Source of the DNA: Isoetes taiwanensis
Lineage: Eukaryota; Streptophyta; Lycopodiopsida; Isoetales; Isoetaceae
Assembly (NCBI GenBank): GCA_021234155.1
Contig: JAJEKV010000021.1
Location: 11,089,523 to 11,153,522, forward strand
Direction: 5' to 3'
DNA: 64,000 nt
Shown here: positions 23,557 through 32,703 of the stretch, piece after piece
Layout of the letters: the number at the start of each line of letters is the position of its first letter
How positions within the stretch are numbered: the stretch's first letter is position 1
Notes under the pieces: generated by a model
The model's database searches: none
Told to the model about the DNA's origin: nothing
Seen by the model: only the letters and a program-made list of their open reading frames with translations
Translations under genes and position numbers: made by a program

Positions 23557-24858
23557 TTAAGGGCGTTCTCCCTTGATATGACTAGCAAGATGCATGTCTT
23601 GCCTCATAAGTGTGACTCTCTTCGCGTGAACTGTGCAGGCCGTCGAATCTTCGAAGTGCTGCACCAGTTTCTGCTCTGCTGCCTCCTGTAGGCACATCAA
23701 CATTTCGTCAGTCACCCGCATGTCTGTGTTATACTCTTGCATAACCTCTCGGACTAAGCGTTGGAATGGTGCCCGGGGGATCAAGAATCCGTAACTTCGC
23801 TGGAAGTGCCGGATCTCCTTGAGGGCTCTCTGCTCCTTCTGCTTCCTGCTGGTCCGCTTCTTCCCTGGTGCTCTAGGAACCTTGGGCTTCGGTGGTGGCG
23901 GCTTCAGGGTCTGGCTCTTCGTCGACTGCCCACCTTCGATAGTCCATACCCTGTTCTCCTGGTAGTATGCGTTATATGCCTCCCACTTTTCCATGAAGGC
24001 ATTGTGTTCCCTCATCTTCTTTTGATAGACCTTCACGGGGTCTATCACATACGCCTCCCGTTGTGGCCGCGGTGCTTTGACCCTGCCCCACGTTGGGTAG
24101 GGTGGGGGATTCGGTGGCTGCCTGGGCTGCCCCTGCTCGGGTGCTTCCTGCTCTACAACCGGGGGTTTTGAAGAGCTTGCCCCCTCAGTGTTGGGGACGT
24201 AGTCTTCATCTGAATCGTCGGTGGAGGGCGGGGTCTGTCCGCCTGATGGCTCGTTGATGACCAAACCCCTTACTCGCTCAACCCTCACGACTGTTCTTTT
24301 CCCCGCCTTTATGCCCTTCGCCTTCCTCTGTTTCCGCTTGCCGGCTGTGCTCGGCTCTTCCTCTTGCCTTTTTCTCTTTCTTTCTCTGCGGCGCTCTTTG
24401 GCTTCATACTTCTTGATAAACGCCGCGAGGTCCTCTTCTTCAGCTGGGTCGAGCCTCGCCTGCCGCTGTTCCTCTATCTCCTCAGCCTCCTTCAAACAAG
24501 CCCAAGCTTCAAGTTGCTCCTCGATTGTTGGCTGCCTCTGCTCTTCACGTTCTTCAGCCACTCGATCTTGTTCCTCTTTCCTCCTCCTTTCCTCCTCAAC
24601 GATTTCTTCGAGGATCTGGTGCATGATGTCCGGCTGCTCCTCGTCTAGGACCTCTGTTGCCGCATCGGAGTGTGCATCCTCCTCTCGCTGCCGGGATCCT
24701 CCGCTTTGGTGTTCCTCCGAATCCGCCTCCTCGCTTGATGAAGACTGGTCATGCCTGAAAAGGCGTTCTTGAAGTATTCTTTGTATTAGGGCAGGATCAT
24801 GGGCGCTGGAGGATTCGCCTGGGCGGGGCTTCCTTGCAGTCTGCTTTGTCCGGGCCAT
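23557..24858 (-). CDS. Long histone H3-like protein with an authentic H3 tail and a ~330-residue inserted linker
   Basis: The ATG at 24858 opens an uninterrupted 433-codon frame. Residues 2-10 are ARTKQTARK, identical to the H3 tail including R2, K4, R8 and K9; the next residue is Pro instead of Ser10. Residues ~11-340 are a charged linker: Ser/Glu-rich, a long Glu/Arg/Lys-rich and probably coiled-coil stretch (IVEEERRRKEEQDRVAEERE), basic patches (RKRKRQEEE, GKRKQRKAKG) and a Pro-rich segment. The last ~91 residues align without gaps to the H3 globular domain: ALKEIRHFQRS, PFQRLVREV, LQEAAEQKLV, FEDSTACTVHAKRVTLM, ending GERP. I count about 47 of 91 identities to the plant H3 I remember. Such a protein would be expected to enter nucleosomes with H4. 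No K27 or K36 context is recognisable. Canonical H3 is about 136 residues. The gene lies inside a retrotransposon whose own genes are broken. Confidence 0.9.
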   Translation of the reverse strand: MARTKQTARKPRPGESSSAHDPALIQRILQERLFRHDQSSSSEEADSEEHQSGGSRQREEDAHSDAATEVLDEEQPDIMHQILEEIVEEERRRKEEQDRVAEEREEQRQPTIEEQLEAWACLKEAEEIEEQRQARLDPAEEEDLAAFIKKYEAKERRRERKRKRQEEEPSTAGKRKQRKAKGIKAGKRTVVRVERVRGLVINEPSGGQTPPSTDDSDEDYVPNTEGASSSKPPVVEQEAPEQGQPRQPPNPPPYPTWGRVKAPRPQREAYVIDPVKVYQKKMREHNAFMEKWEAYNAYYQENRVWTIEGGQSTKSQTLKPPPPKPKVPRAPGKKRTSRKQKEQRALKEIRHFQRSYGFLIPRAPFQRLVREVMQEYNTDMRVTDEMLMCLQEAAEQKLVQHFEDSTACTVHAKRVTLMRQDMHLASHIKGERP

Positions 24859-24957
24859 ATTCGACGGTTCGCCGATCTGAGCTGTGCGCCAGAAGATCGC
24901 CTTGGCAAACGAGAGCAGATTTCCTAAGGAAGGGACGCGGAAATGGGGGGGCCTAGG

Positions 24958-24969
24958 TCTATTTATAGG
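24958..24969 (-). promoter_or_regulatory. TATA box of the H3-like gene
   Basis: CCTATAAATAGA reads on the minus strand about 100 bases before the ATG at 24858. It has the same core and similar spacing as the box at 23043-23054. The gene could thus be transcribed independently of the LTR. Confidence 0.7.
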
Positions 24970-25046
24970 CGGGCGATTTTAGGTCAAATTTCAAACTACC
25001 TTTTTAGGTCACCTAAAACACATAGAACTCCTAAATTTAAGCATGT

Positions 25047-25097
25047 TTGCGCCCAGACCGATAATGAGAAGTTCATTTTCTGTCCTGGCGAGACGTG
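25047..25097 (-). repeat. 51-base repeat, copy next to the LTR remnant
   Basis: It is the partner of 23253-23303. Its right end is two bases from the point where the LTR remnant begins, so the break in the LTR occurred at or beside this repeat. Confidence 0.85.
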
Positions 25098-25099
25098 CG

Positions 25100-25380
25100 T
25101 CCAATTATCCCTTTAGGCATGTGGGATAATTGGGTATGGCCCACTTGCCTTTAATGGCTAGGTGGCATAAATGTATCTACATGGGAAGGTGTGCACCTTA
25201 ATAAATGTGCACATTGGTAAATGTGCACATTAATAGTAAATGCACATACCTAGCAAGTTGCCCCCTAGGGGCTACCCACCTGGCTACACGTCGGCATACA
25301 CGTCAGTCGGAGTGGCATGTACGCGTGACGAGGCAGTACAGTATACGTCCTGGGACTGTATACTGTGCTGGAACGTCACA
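25100..25380 (-). repeat. 5' LTR remnant (first 281 bases)
   Basis: It matches 16042-16321 of the full LTR and ends in the proper terminus ACGTCACA. The remaining ~1.3 kb of the LTR and the primer binding site are missing. Confidence 0.9.
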
Positions 25381-26540
25381 ATCGCCCATCACTACATATT
25401 CAATAGTGTTCTGAAGCTGAAGCAATATACGCCAGTCCAATTACTTAAAGTTCTTTGCTAGAGCAATATTACATAAGATGCTTTGAGAATTACCACTACT
25501 TTCTATAATGTCAATTCCCACTTTTTGTCTATTGCCCTTGCCCAAATATTGACATGTCTACATGTGGTAGATGTCCCGATCTTGTTTGCATTGCGGAGCT
25601 TGATTGGGACTCTTTGTCTGAAGATGACTACATCACAAAAAAGTCGTATTTAATTAAAGTGGGACTCATTTCATTCCCACTTTTTTTTGGAACCCTGTTA
25701 TTTTACACAAAAAGGAGCACCCCGACCTGAAAACTGTCCTTAATTCGAATTTTTGTCTGTTAGTGTGCATCCAAGCTTTCTTCCAGTTTTCTCGGATAGC
25801 GAGTCGAGAACAAGAACAATGCAACTCAAACAAAGGAAATTCATTAAAGATTGAAACCAAAGTTCTAGTTGAAAAAGAATTTTTATTAATAAATTGAATA
25901 GGTACAATGTATTTTACATCGGACGCAGAGACCATGGCGGTCTTGCTGTCACTACAGTTACGTCATCGTGGTAGGTGGTCCACCTTAGGGGATTAACTTC
26001 CTCTCTTCATGCCGCCTCGTAAGCCTTTGGGGCAACCCGAAGAGTGTGGAATGCCTCACGAGGAGGTGCCTCGAGCCACCGCTGACGGCCACCCACCGAC
26101 TTCTCCACTGTCCTCCCGCAGCTTTTTATCAATATGCTCCTTCCCAACCTCCGTGGATGTTATGCAATGCTTGCAAGATGCTTTGAGCTTTCTCGACTGT
26201 CTCAAATTTCTTCCCCCGCTTCTTTTTATCCCGAAAGTGTGCATGGCGCTCGATTCACGAGCAACCTTATCCCAAAGGCGGGTAAGAGTGTAGCGTGGCG
26301 GATCTCAATGCCCGAGCGGTATCTCTGCCGCTTTGAGCGGGATCTGTGCCGCCTGGAGCGGTCTCTGTGATGTCTGAACGGGATCTGTGCTTGTGCGGGA
26401 TCTGTGCCTGAACCACCTAGAGCAAGGAGAGTATGATTAATTACGGTATCATTAGTCAAAACGGAGAAAAGAATGGTGAATTCAAAATACAATGGAGAAC
26501 ATTCATTCCATATAACTACATCCATTCACGTGGCAAGTAG
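25381..26540. other. Interval without a supported gene
   Basis: AAGTCGTATTTAATTAAAGT at about 25643 recurs in inverted orientation near 42580, so it belongs to a dispersed repeat. Near 26320-26400 short units like GCGGGATCTGTGCC repeat. A minus-strand reading at 26056-26244 has one CxxC pair but no complete domain. Confidence 0.4.
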
Positions 26541-26542
26541 TG

Positions 26543-26696
26543 CCTTTCTCGACTCGCGAGTCGAGAAAGGCCCGGAAAAGTCAAAGTACAACCATTATCA
26601 TTATAGATTATGGCTACCTCCAGTCACACAAACAAACATACAATTGGTTTCATCAACAGGACAAGCATGCCTTTCTCGACTCGCGTGTCGAGAAAG
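26543..26696. repeat. Two copies of the CTCGACTCGCGAGTCGAG palindrome
   Basis: The copy at 26543-26570 is a perfect 28-base palindrome. The copy at 26671-26696 has one mismatched pair (CGCGTG in the centre). Both lie just beyond the stop codon of the DGQHS/FCP1-like gene, in what would be its 3' region. Confidence 0.95.
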
Positions 26697-27683
26697 CCAG
26701 CGAAAAGTCAATGTAGAAGTATATTCATTACAAAATATAGTACATTTCTTCAGTTTCTTTACAAGATTCACACAATTCGATTATCTGAAAGCAGAGGTCA
26801 CTCTTCTTGTTCACCAAAATATTTGTCGTCCATAGCTTTCATGATCGCGCTGCTCTCTGGATCGACCTCCTTGAGGATAGATCCTAATCACATCGGCCAC
26901 AAGTATGGCAAACAGGGATTCCGCCAAGACAGGAATGAGCTTGAAAGACAACCACCTATCCGTTTCATACTCTTCTGGTCGATAACTCTTGACAATGATT
27001 GTATTGTGCAAGTTATGATAGTACTTGTAGGCGGAGTCGTCTATGATCAGAGTGTTGTGTTTGTTAAAGTCCTGGTATGCTTCATAAACCTTGTCCAGCC
27101 TTTTCACCATAATAGGCTTCCCCTTTGTGATCTCTGGATCAAGGTCTGACACATGCTCGACCCTTTCGTTTCCCCAAACAAACTTGAACATCAAAACTGG
27201 AAGGCCGAGAACACCAAGGACATTGATAATATTTTTCTTTGCCATACAAGACCATATGGCCACTTGGAATCCCCGTTCCACGCACCATTCAATAATCTCC
27301 TTTGCTCTAGGTCGAGGATACACGATTTTAGACCCCGTTTTTGTCGGGATCTGCGAGGTGTTAAGCTCAGGGACGTCTTTATCGTGGTATACTGTAGTTA
27401 ATACTCCATTGACGTCAAATATTATAAGCTTTGTGGGCCCCGCTGTATCCCAGTTAGAGTTTGGCTCTGACCAGATTTCTGATTGATCGGGATCCATATG
27501 CGGGATCATTATTTTTTCAGGTCCTTTCTTGCTGCCCGCACTGTCTTGCTCTTGACTGCCTTTCTTGGATCCAGTATCCTCCACGTGATGTGAACTGCCA
27601 GCAGATTCGTGTGATATTGACAATGATCCCGATTCGTTGCGATCGATGTCCCTGGAATGATGAAAGACGTCAGATAGGAAATG

Positions 27684-27757
27684 TTTTCTCGACTCACAAG
27701 TCGAGAAAAGAAAAAGCTAAAGACTCAGAGGGTTTCTCGACTCGCGAGTCAAGAAAC
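27684..27757. repeat. Two palindrome copies inside a 130-base intron
   Basis: Copies near 27685-27709 (centre ACTCACAAGT) and 27733-27756 (one arm mutated) fill most of the intron between the last two exons of the DGQHS/FCP1-like gene. Confidence 0.9.
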
Positions 27758-29478
27758 ACTCCGGGAGCAAAGTGAACTCACCTCAATCTCAGACTCTCCA
27801 GTATTAGTTTGGCAGCGTTGTCGTCTAAAGCTTGGACATTGTCGTCTCCGTCACCTTTCTCTCCCTGGCTGTCAGGTTTGTCTTCGTCATCATCGTCCTT
27901 ACTGCTTCCATTTGTCTTCCTCCCTTTGAAATGCTCATGAAGCAGGTCCAGGTATGACCGAATGGTTTCAACCATGTCCTTATTTTCAACCACGGATATA
28001 GGTTTCATTCTATACAGCATAGCCCCCTGAGAGAACAGGTCATTCATGTACCACTCGCATACAATATGATCTTCCTCGACCAAGATGGTTATGAAGTACT
28101 TGATAACTCTTGGCCGGATAGGAATTCTATGTATTGGACCTGTCGCACCATCAGTGCTGACTTTGTCCATCGATGGCACATCCTCCATAAATCTGCCCCC
28201 CTTCTAGGGTTCCATCTGCTCTTGAAAAATCATGAACTTGTCGAGATAGTAGTGTTCGCTAGACCACCACTTGTCCAGGTCTGCAGCCGATCTTGAAACC
28301 AAAACCAATACTACATTGGCAAAACTTGGTGCCTTCGGCAGGCCAAGTCTACACTCATGTTCCAGTTCGTATATGGAATACAAGATCTTGTTGATGAAGT
28401 TAATATCAGCTGCCCATTGTGACACAGCAGTTGTCTGATTGCCCGGCATGCAAAAGATAAGAAAACTGAAAGTATCCAGCTCGGTCATGTCAAGACACGT
28501 CTTGTACCACTGCTCAATGTCAGCTTTTTCATAAAATAGGGTGGGGTCTTCGATCATATTGATGGCAAATAGTGCCACGGGCCCAGGTGCCAGTTCTAGA
28601 CCACCAAACCCCTTGTGTCCCAAGGTTACCAGAAATGGAGGGGGAGCTATCATCCGTCTTAAATGGGACCACCCCGAATCCAAGCTTTCTCTTCAGAATT
28701 GCCATAGCACGTTCAGGGAAGGGGAGGGTTTTGACGTTACGCTTTAGCTTGGTGTTGATGTAGGGTTGACATAGACGGTTCAACTCCTTCATGTCTTCCT
28801 CATCAAGCGCAGCCTTCTCCTTATAATAATCAAAATCATGGCATGCATTGGAGGCAACATTGCAAAACTCTGTGATGCCTTCTTCCAATGCACACCGTCT
28901 CTTTAGGATTGTGGCGTAATCCTTTGCGTCCTGGAATTTTGAACTTCTACTTTTCCTTAGCAGGATTGTTCCATCCAGGATTCTGCCGTAGATCAAAAGC
29001 GTTTCCTTGTCCGTCGGGCCACATTATCCTTTTCATGAATTGCTTGTCGAACAACTTTGGGTCCGGCCTGCACGGCAATTCTCCATTGCTGTCTTTCAGC
29101 TTGCCTCTTGTCCATTGAGCCCATATCTCAGTCCATTTCTCCCAGACCGCCTCAGTGCTAAGAATGAGGTCATATTGGTCTGAGAGGGATTCCCTGCCCT
29201 TTCTTTGGTGTTCTCTTCTTCTTCTCGTCTTCATCCTCTCCCTCATCATCTTCCTAGCCTTCCAGAAGAACATATCTGCAGAGTTTCTCGAAGGTCTTCC
29301 ACTTATCGGAGGGGGCCCTGTTTCCTTTAGGACGCTGAGGACAACCCAATGCTTTCCACTGTTGCCGAGCGTGTATGATCTGGTCAGGATACGGGCTGCA
29401 TTCAGCAAATGTCACAATGTCAGAGTATGAAAGTATCTCCTAACACCTGAAGGAAAAAATAAATAGAAGGATGCAGGG

Positions 29479-29803
29479 GGTTTCTCGACTCGCGAGTCGA
29501 GAATAACCACAGGAGAGGAGAAAACATAAGAGTCAAGGCCAGAGCGAAAGCATCGCGCATTCCCAAATCTTTGCTTTCACGCCTCTTCGAACGATGCAAC
29601 TTAGGATATTAACTAAGCGACATTGCCCGAAGAGGCGGGGAAAGAAAGATTGGGAAGGCTCGATGCTTTCACTCTTCAACCATTAATCTCTAATGTTCTC
29701 TCTATTGCCCTAGGGTATCTCGACTTCGCGAAATGTCGAAAGTCAGAAAGAACAATTATGAGAGGAGAAGATCGAAGGGACTTTCTCGACTCGCGAGTCG
29801 AGA
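29479..29803. repeat. Palindrome copies at the edges of a duplicated intron block
   Basis: Copies at about 29481-29502 and 29782-29803 start the two halves of a ~240-base direct duplication. A degenerate copy lies near 29716-29735. Confidence 0.85.
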
Positions 29804-30025
29804 ATACCCACAAGAGAGGAGAGAACATAGGAGAATGAAGGCCAGAGTGAAAGCACCACTCATTCCCAAATCCTTGCTTGCCCGCCTCTTCGGACGATGC
29901 AACTTAGGATATAAACTAAGTGACATTGCTCGAAGAGGCGAGGGAAGAAATGATGGGAAGGCTCGATGCTTTCACTCGTCAACCATTAATCTCTAATGTT
30001 CTTTCTATTGCCCTGGGGTTTCTCG
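29480..30025 (+). repeat. ~240-base direct duplication within an intron
   Basis: Bases 29480-29722 and 29781-30025 match closely throughout. Each half starts with a palindrome copy and holds an internal foldback, CGCCTCTTCG to CGAAGAGGCG. The unit was probably copied together with its palindrome. Confidence 0.85.
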
Positions 30026-30275
30026 ACTCGCGAGTTGAGAAAGTCAGAGGAGCGCAGGAAAGTCGAACTATAAAGGGACTTTCTCGACCCGCGAGTCGAG
30101 AAAGCCCCTTCATCTTTATTCTTCGGATTTATTCTCGACTTTCGACTTCGCGAGTTCGAAAGTCCCCCTTCAATCTTTACCTTTCATTACTTCTCTGGGG
30201 TTTCTCGACTCGCGAGTCGAGAAAGCCCCCGCATCTTCTGATTTCTGTGTTCCTCGGCTTTCGACTCATGAGTCT
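30018..30275. repeat. Five more palindrome copies in the same intron
   Basis: Good copies lie at about 30019-30043, 30080-30104 and 30201-30225. Degenerate copies lie near 30145 and 30258. The one at 30201 extends into GGGG and CCCC flanks, so the pairing is longer there. Confidence 0.85.
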
Positions 30276-31747
30276 AGATACCCAGAAGAAAGGCGAAAGA
30301 TTCGGAAGCACTCAACTTCGAAATCGAAACCGAATCAAAGACAGTAATTTACCTTATGTAGCTCGCACTTGCTGCTATTGTGTTCTGGCAGTGGCTAATG
30401 CTGGCGAGCTCCGTTGGTGGCGTGTCCACTGAAAGAACTCTGCACTCTCGTTTGGAATATCTGTCCTTGATCCTTTGCGGCACTTTCTTTTCCGTCTGCA
30501 ATACTTGCGCTGCCCTCACTGAATGCTGGCCGTCCACAACCCAAAATCTGACGTCTTTTCCCTTCAGGTCTTCCTCAGACTTCCAGCTAAACAACTCACC
30601 GGTCGATCTGCTGAATGGTATGACATCCGCATGCATTGGATCTGCAACAGGATGCCGCACCATCAAATTGAGAATCTCCAGCATGTGTGCTGGATTAAAT
30701 TCCCTGTGGTTGAACAAGATGGCATCTCCTGTGCAAACCTTCAGGCGTCTGATGTCCAGCAGCAGCTTGTGTGATATTCCCAATGGATAATACTGAGCCA
30801 GCCGCTCCATCTTCTGGGCCCCTCTCTGTGATTTCCTAATCTGCTCATCTGGATCCAAGAATTGGGAGTCGACCATATCTTCCTCACCTTCAACATTTGA
30901 ATCCTCCCGGGTATGCGGCATCTGCGCCGTCGCATTCCTGTCCCCGAAGTTTTTCTTTTCAACTACAACATCCTGGGTAACTGCCGAGTGCTTTAGAGTC
31001 TTTAGCACGCTGGACGTAAAGCTCCCAGTGTTGAATAGCTTCTCCCTTACCCTGGAAATCTCCATTCCAAGCTCCCTGGATGTTAGGGTACCGGCCTCCT
31101 TCATCCCTTCCAGATCCTTCCACCCAAGGTTCTGACAATTTAAAGGCGCCGGCCTTTTGTCTGTCCCCTTCGACTTGTTCATTGAAGAGTGAGAGTAATT
31201 AGACACCGACAACTTCTTAGTGTGGTAGAACTTACCCTTGTGCGGTCTTCCACATACAATGTAAGATGCTTGAATCCGGGCGCAGGCCGGAGAGCACAAC
31301 ACCGAACTTCTTATACTTGTCACCGGAGCTCTTCTTATCCCTTTGCCACAGAAACAGATCTTTCTCCTTCCCACTTGTTGATACTTCGACATACCACCAA
31401 GAATCTGCTGGTGTATCAAGTAACTCTGTCTCCAATCCCTCGATAACGAAGAGCGGAGTTCGGCCAGTGATCACTAGCGTCTCCGCAGTGAATGATCCTG
31501 ACCGAACACAAAACCGAAGCCACACAGAGTCAACCGTCTTTCTTTTCTTGGTGCCGCTTTGAACCAGATTCGCTCCGGCCTCCGCTTCTTCGATGGAGTC
31601 GCCATATCTCAGATGCCCCTCGCACCTTCTTCTGTGCCACGAATTCCCTTGTAAATTGAGCCTCTTCCGCCTCTTGGAGGTTTTAGGACTGCACGTAAAA
31701 AAGGTCGGTGTTCTTAAATTTGAAATTAAGGACACACAATCATTCAA

Positions 31748-32080
31748 GGAAAAAAAAGCGGGCTAAAAGTGCAAAGACGACCAGCTTTAGCCCGCCCAAA
31801 CACCAATTCCAAATTCATTCACTTCCAGGGACTTAGTGAACACAGTGGAGATTTCGGGCTTTAGTTCGGCAAATGGGCGACAAAATAATCGGAGGAGATC
31901 GATTGCTCGCGAAGTTCACCGGATGGTGCCACGACGTTGTAAGCTCCTAACAAACTTTACTTACTCTTTCTATTTCTAGCTGTCTCTTTGCAAATAGTTG
32001 ATTTGATCGATGTGCACGCGGGCTAAGGTAGCAAGCTTTGGATATGAGCCGCAAGACACGAACACTTCCTTCTTTGTGCC
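31748..32080. other. Interval without a supported gene
   Basis: I see no ORF with recognisable content. It separates the minus-strand composite gene from a plus-strand exon-like fragment. Confidence 0.4.
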
Positions 32081-32280
32081 ATGGAAGAGGGATACGCGAG
32101 AATCGCTTTGATACAAGTATTTGAAGGGGATGCATTGTTGATGAGACCAACAGAAGAAGCGAAGACTCTCGGTGAGGCTGTGGGATCTGTGATACAATGG
32201 CCCAAGGAGTTCTTGCGAGAAGAAGTGAGTTTCAGAGATTCCTGTTTCATTGTGTGTACAACATGGCAGATGTGTATAGA
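32081..32280 (+). pseudogene. Exon-like fragment resembling DUF8039 of plant transposon proteins
   Basis: The plus-strand reading EGYARIALIQVFEGDALLMR, followed by TLGEAVGSVIQWPKEFL, resembles the short DUF8039 region next to CACTA/En-Spm-type transposase genes. Nothing else of such a protein is visible on either side, and the reading soon runs into a local duplication. I therefore treat it as an isolated relic. The family call is from memory of the motif and is moderate at best. Confidence 0.4.
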
Positions 32281-32282
32281 AC

Positions 32283-32516
32283 ATGGAACTGCTCGAAAGC
32301 TCGGTGGATTTATTGTTTCCTTATCCAGCATATTTCAGCGTCAAGAGATGAAATATACTCTCTGGGTTGAGAGATGTTGGGCACGGAAATAATGGATCGG
32401 AGTAACACGCGAACAACTCCCTGTTTTGATCATGGAACTGTTCGACAGCTCGCCCGATTTATCGTTTCTTTGTTGAGCATATTTCAGCGTCGAGATACTC
32501 TCTAGGTTGAGAGATG
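32283..32516 (+). repeat. Two imperfect ~90-base copies
   Basis: The segment from CATGGAACTGCTCGAAAGCTC to GGTTGAGAGATG (32283-32376) recurs at 32430-32515 with a small deletion and scattered changes. Confidence 0.8.
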
Positions 32517-32703
32517 CTTTCGAAGGAACTATAAATCGGACAACTCCTTGAAACGCTTTCATCTGTCTGAAACTTTGCTTGGAATGCCTTCCATTCTGTT
32601 TAGAAGCATCGTTTCGAGTATCTGTTAGGCATGCTAGTTGTGTATAAATAATGTTAGGTCTAGGGCCTTAGGGATGCAGTTCAAATGCATTCCCCACGTA
32701 GTT

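Larger units (their letters stand above)
14746..25380 (-). mobile_element. Ty3/gypsy-type LTR retrotransposon with extra genes and a truncated 5' LTR
   Basis: Reading on the minus strand, the order is: remnant 5' LTR (25380-25100), H3-like gene, second extra gene, gag, protease, RT-RNase H, integrase, polypurine tract and 3' LTR (16321-14746). The outer ends carry the perfect inverted termini TGTGACGT and ACGTCACA, flanked by ATCGT and ATCGC, a probable 5 bp target duplication with one mismatch. PR-RT-RH-IN order defines the Ty3/gypsy group. I see no clear chromodomain at the integrase end. The two extra genes sit upstream of gag, where some plant retrotransposons carry captured ORFs. Pol and gag contain stops and frameshifts, so this copy is not autonomous. 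Confidence 0.85.
26811..31747 (-). pseudogene. DGQHS-motif plus FCP1-like phosphatase composite gene, decayed
   Basis: Reading leftwards, the first part (about 31605-31259) gives TVDSVWLRFCVRSGSF and WWYVEVSTSGKEKDLFLWQR. The next exon (to about 30353) contains FWVVDGQHSVRAAQVLQ, a DGQHR-type motif as in ParB/sulfiredoxin-like folds, and ends at a GTAAAT donor. An intron of ~0.9 kb follows. The next section (about 29440-27782) gives DQIIHARQQWKALG, KALNRLCQPYINTKLKRN-like text and WAADINFINKILYSIYELEHE, with at least three frameshifts. A 130-base intron (27781-27652) joins LESLRLR to DIDRNESGS. The last exon holds an FCP1/NIF-like HAD domain: LIIFDVNGVLTTVY (DxN instead of DxD), VAIWSCMAKKNI and LIIDDSAYKYY. 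The FCP1 exon is intact; the rest is broken. The composite family is not one I can name. Confidence 0.65.

Noticed and set aside
24221-24772. Plus-strand Ser-rich 183-residue ORF
   Set aside because: It is the antisense shadow of the Glu/Arg-rich linker of the H3-like gene.
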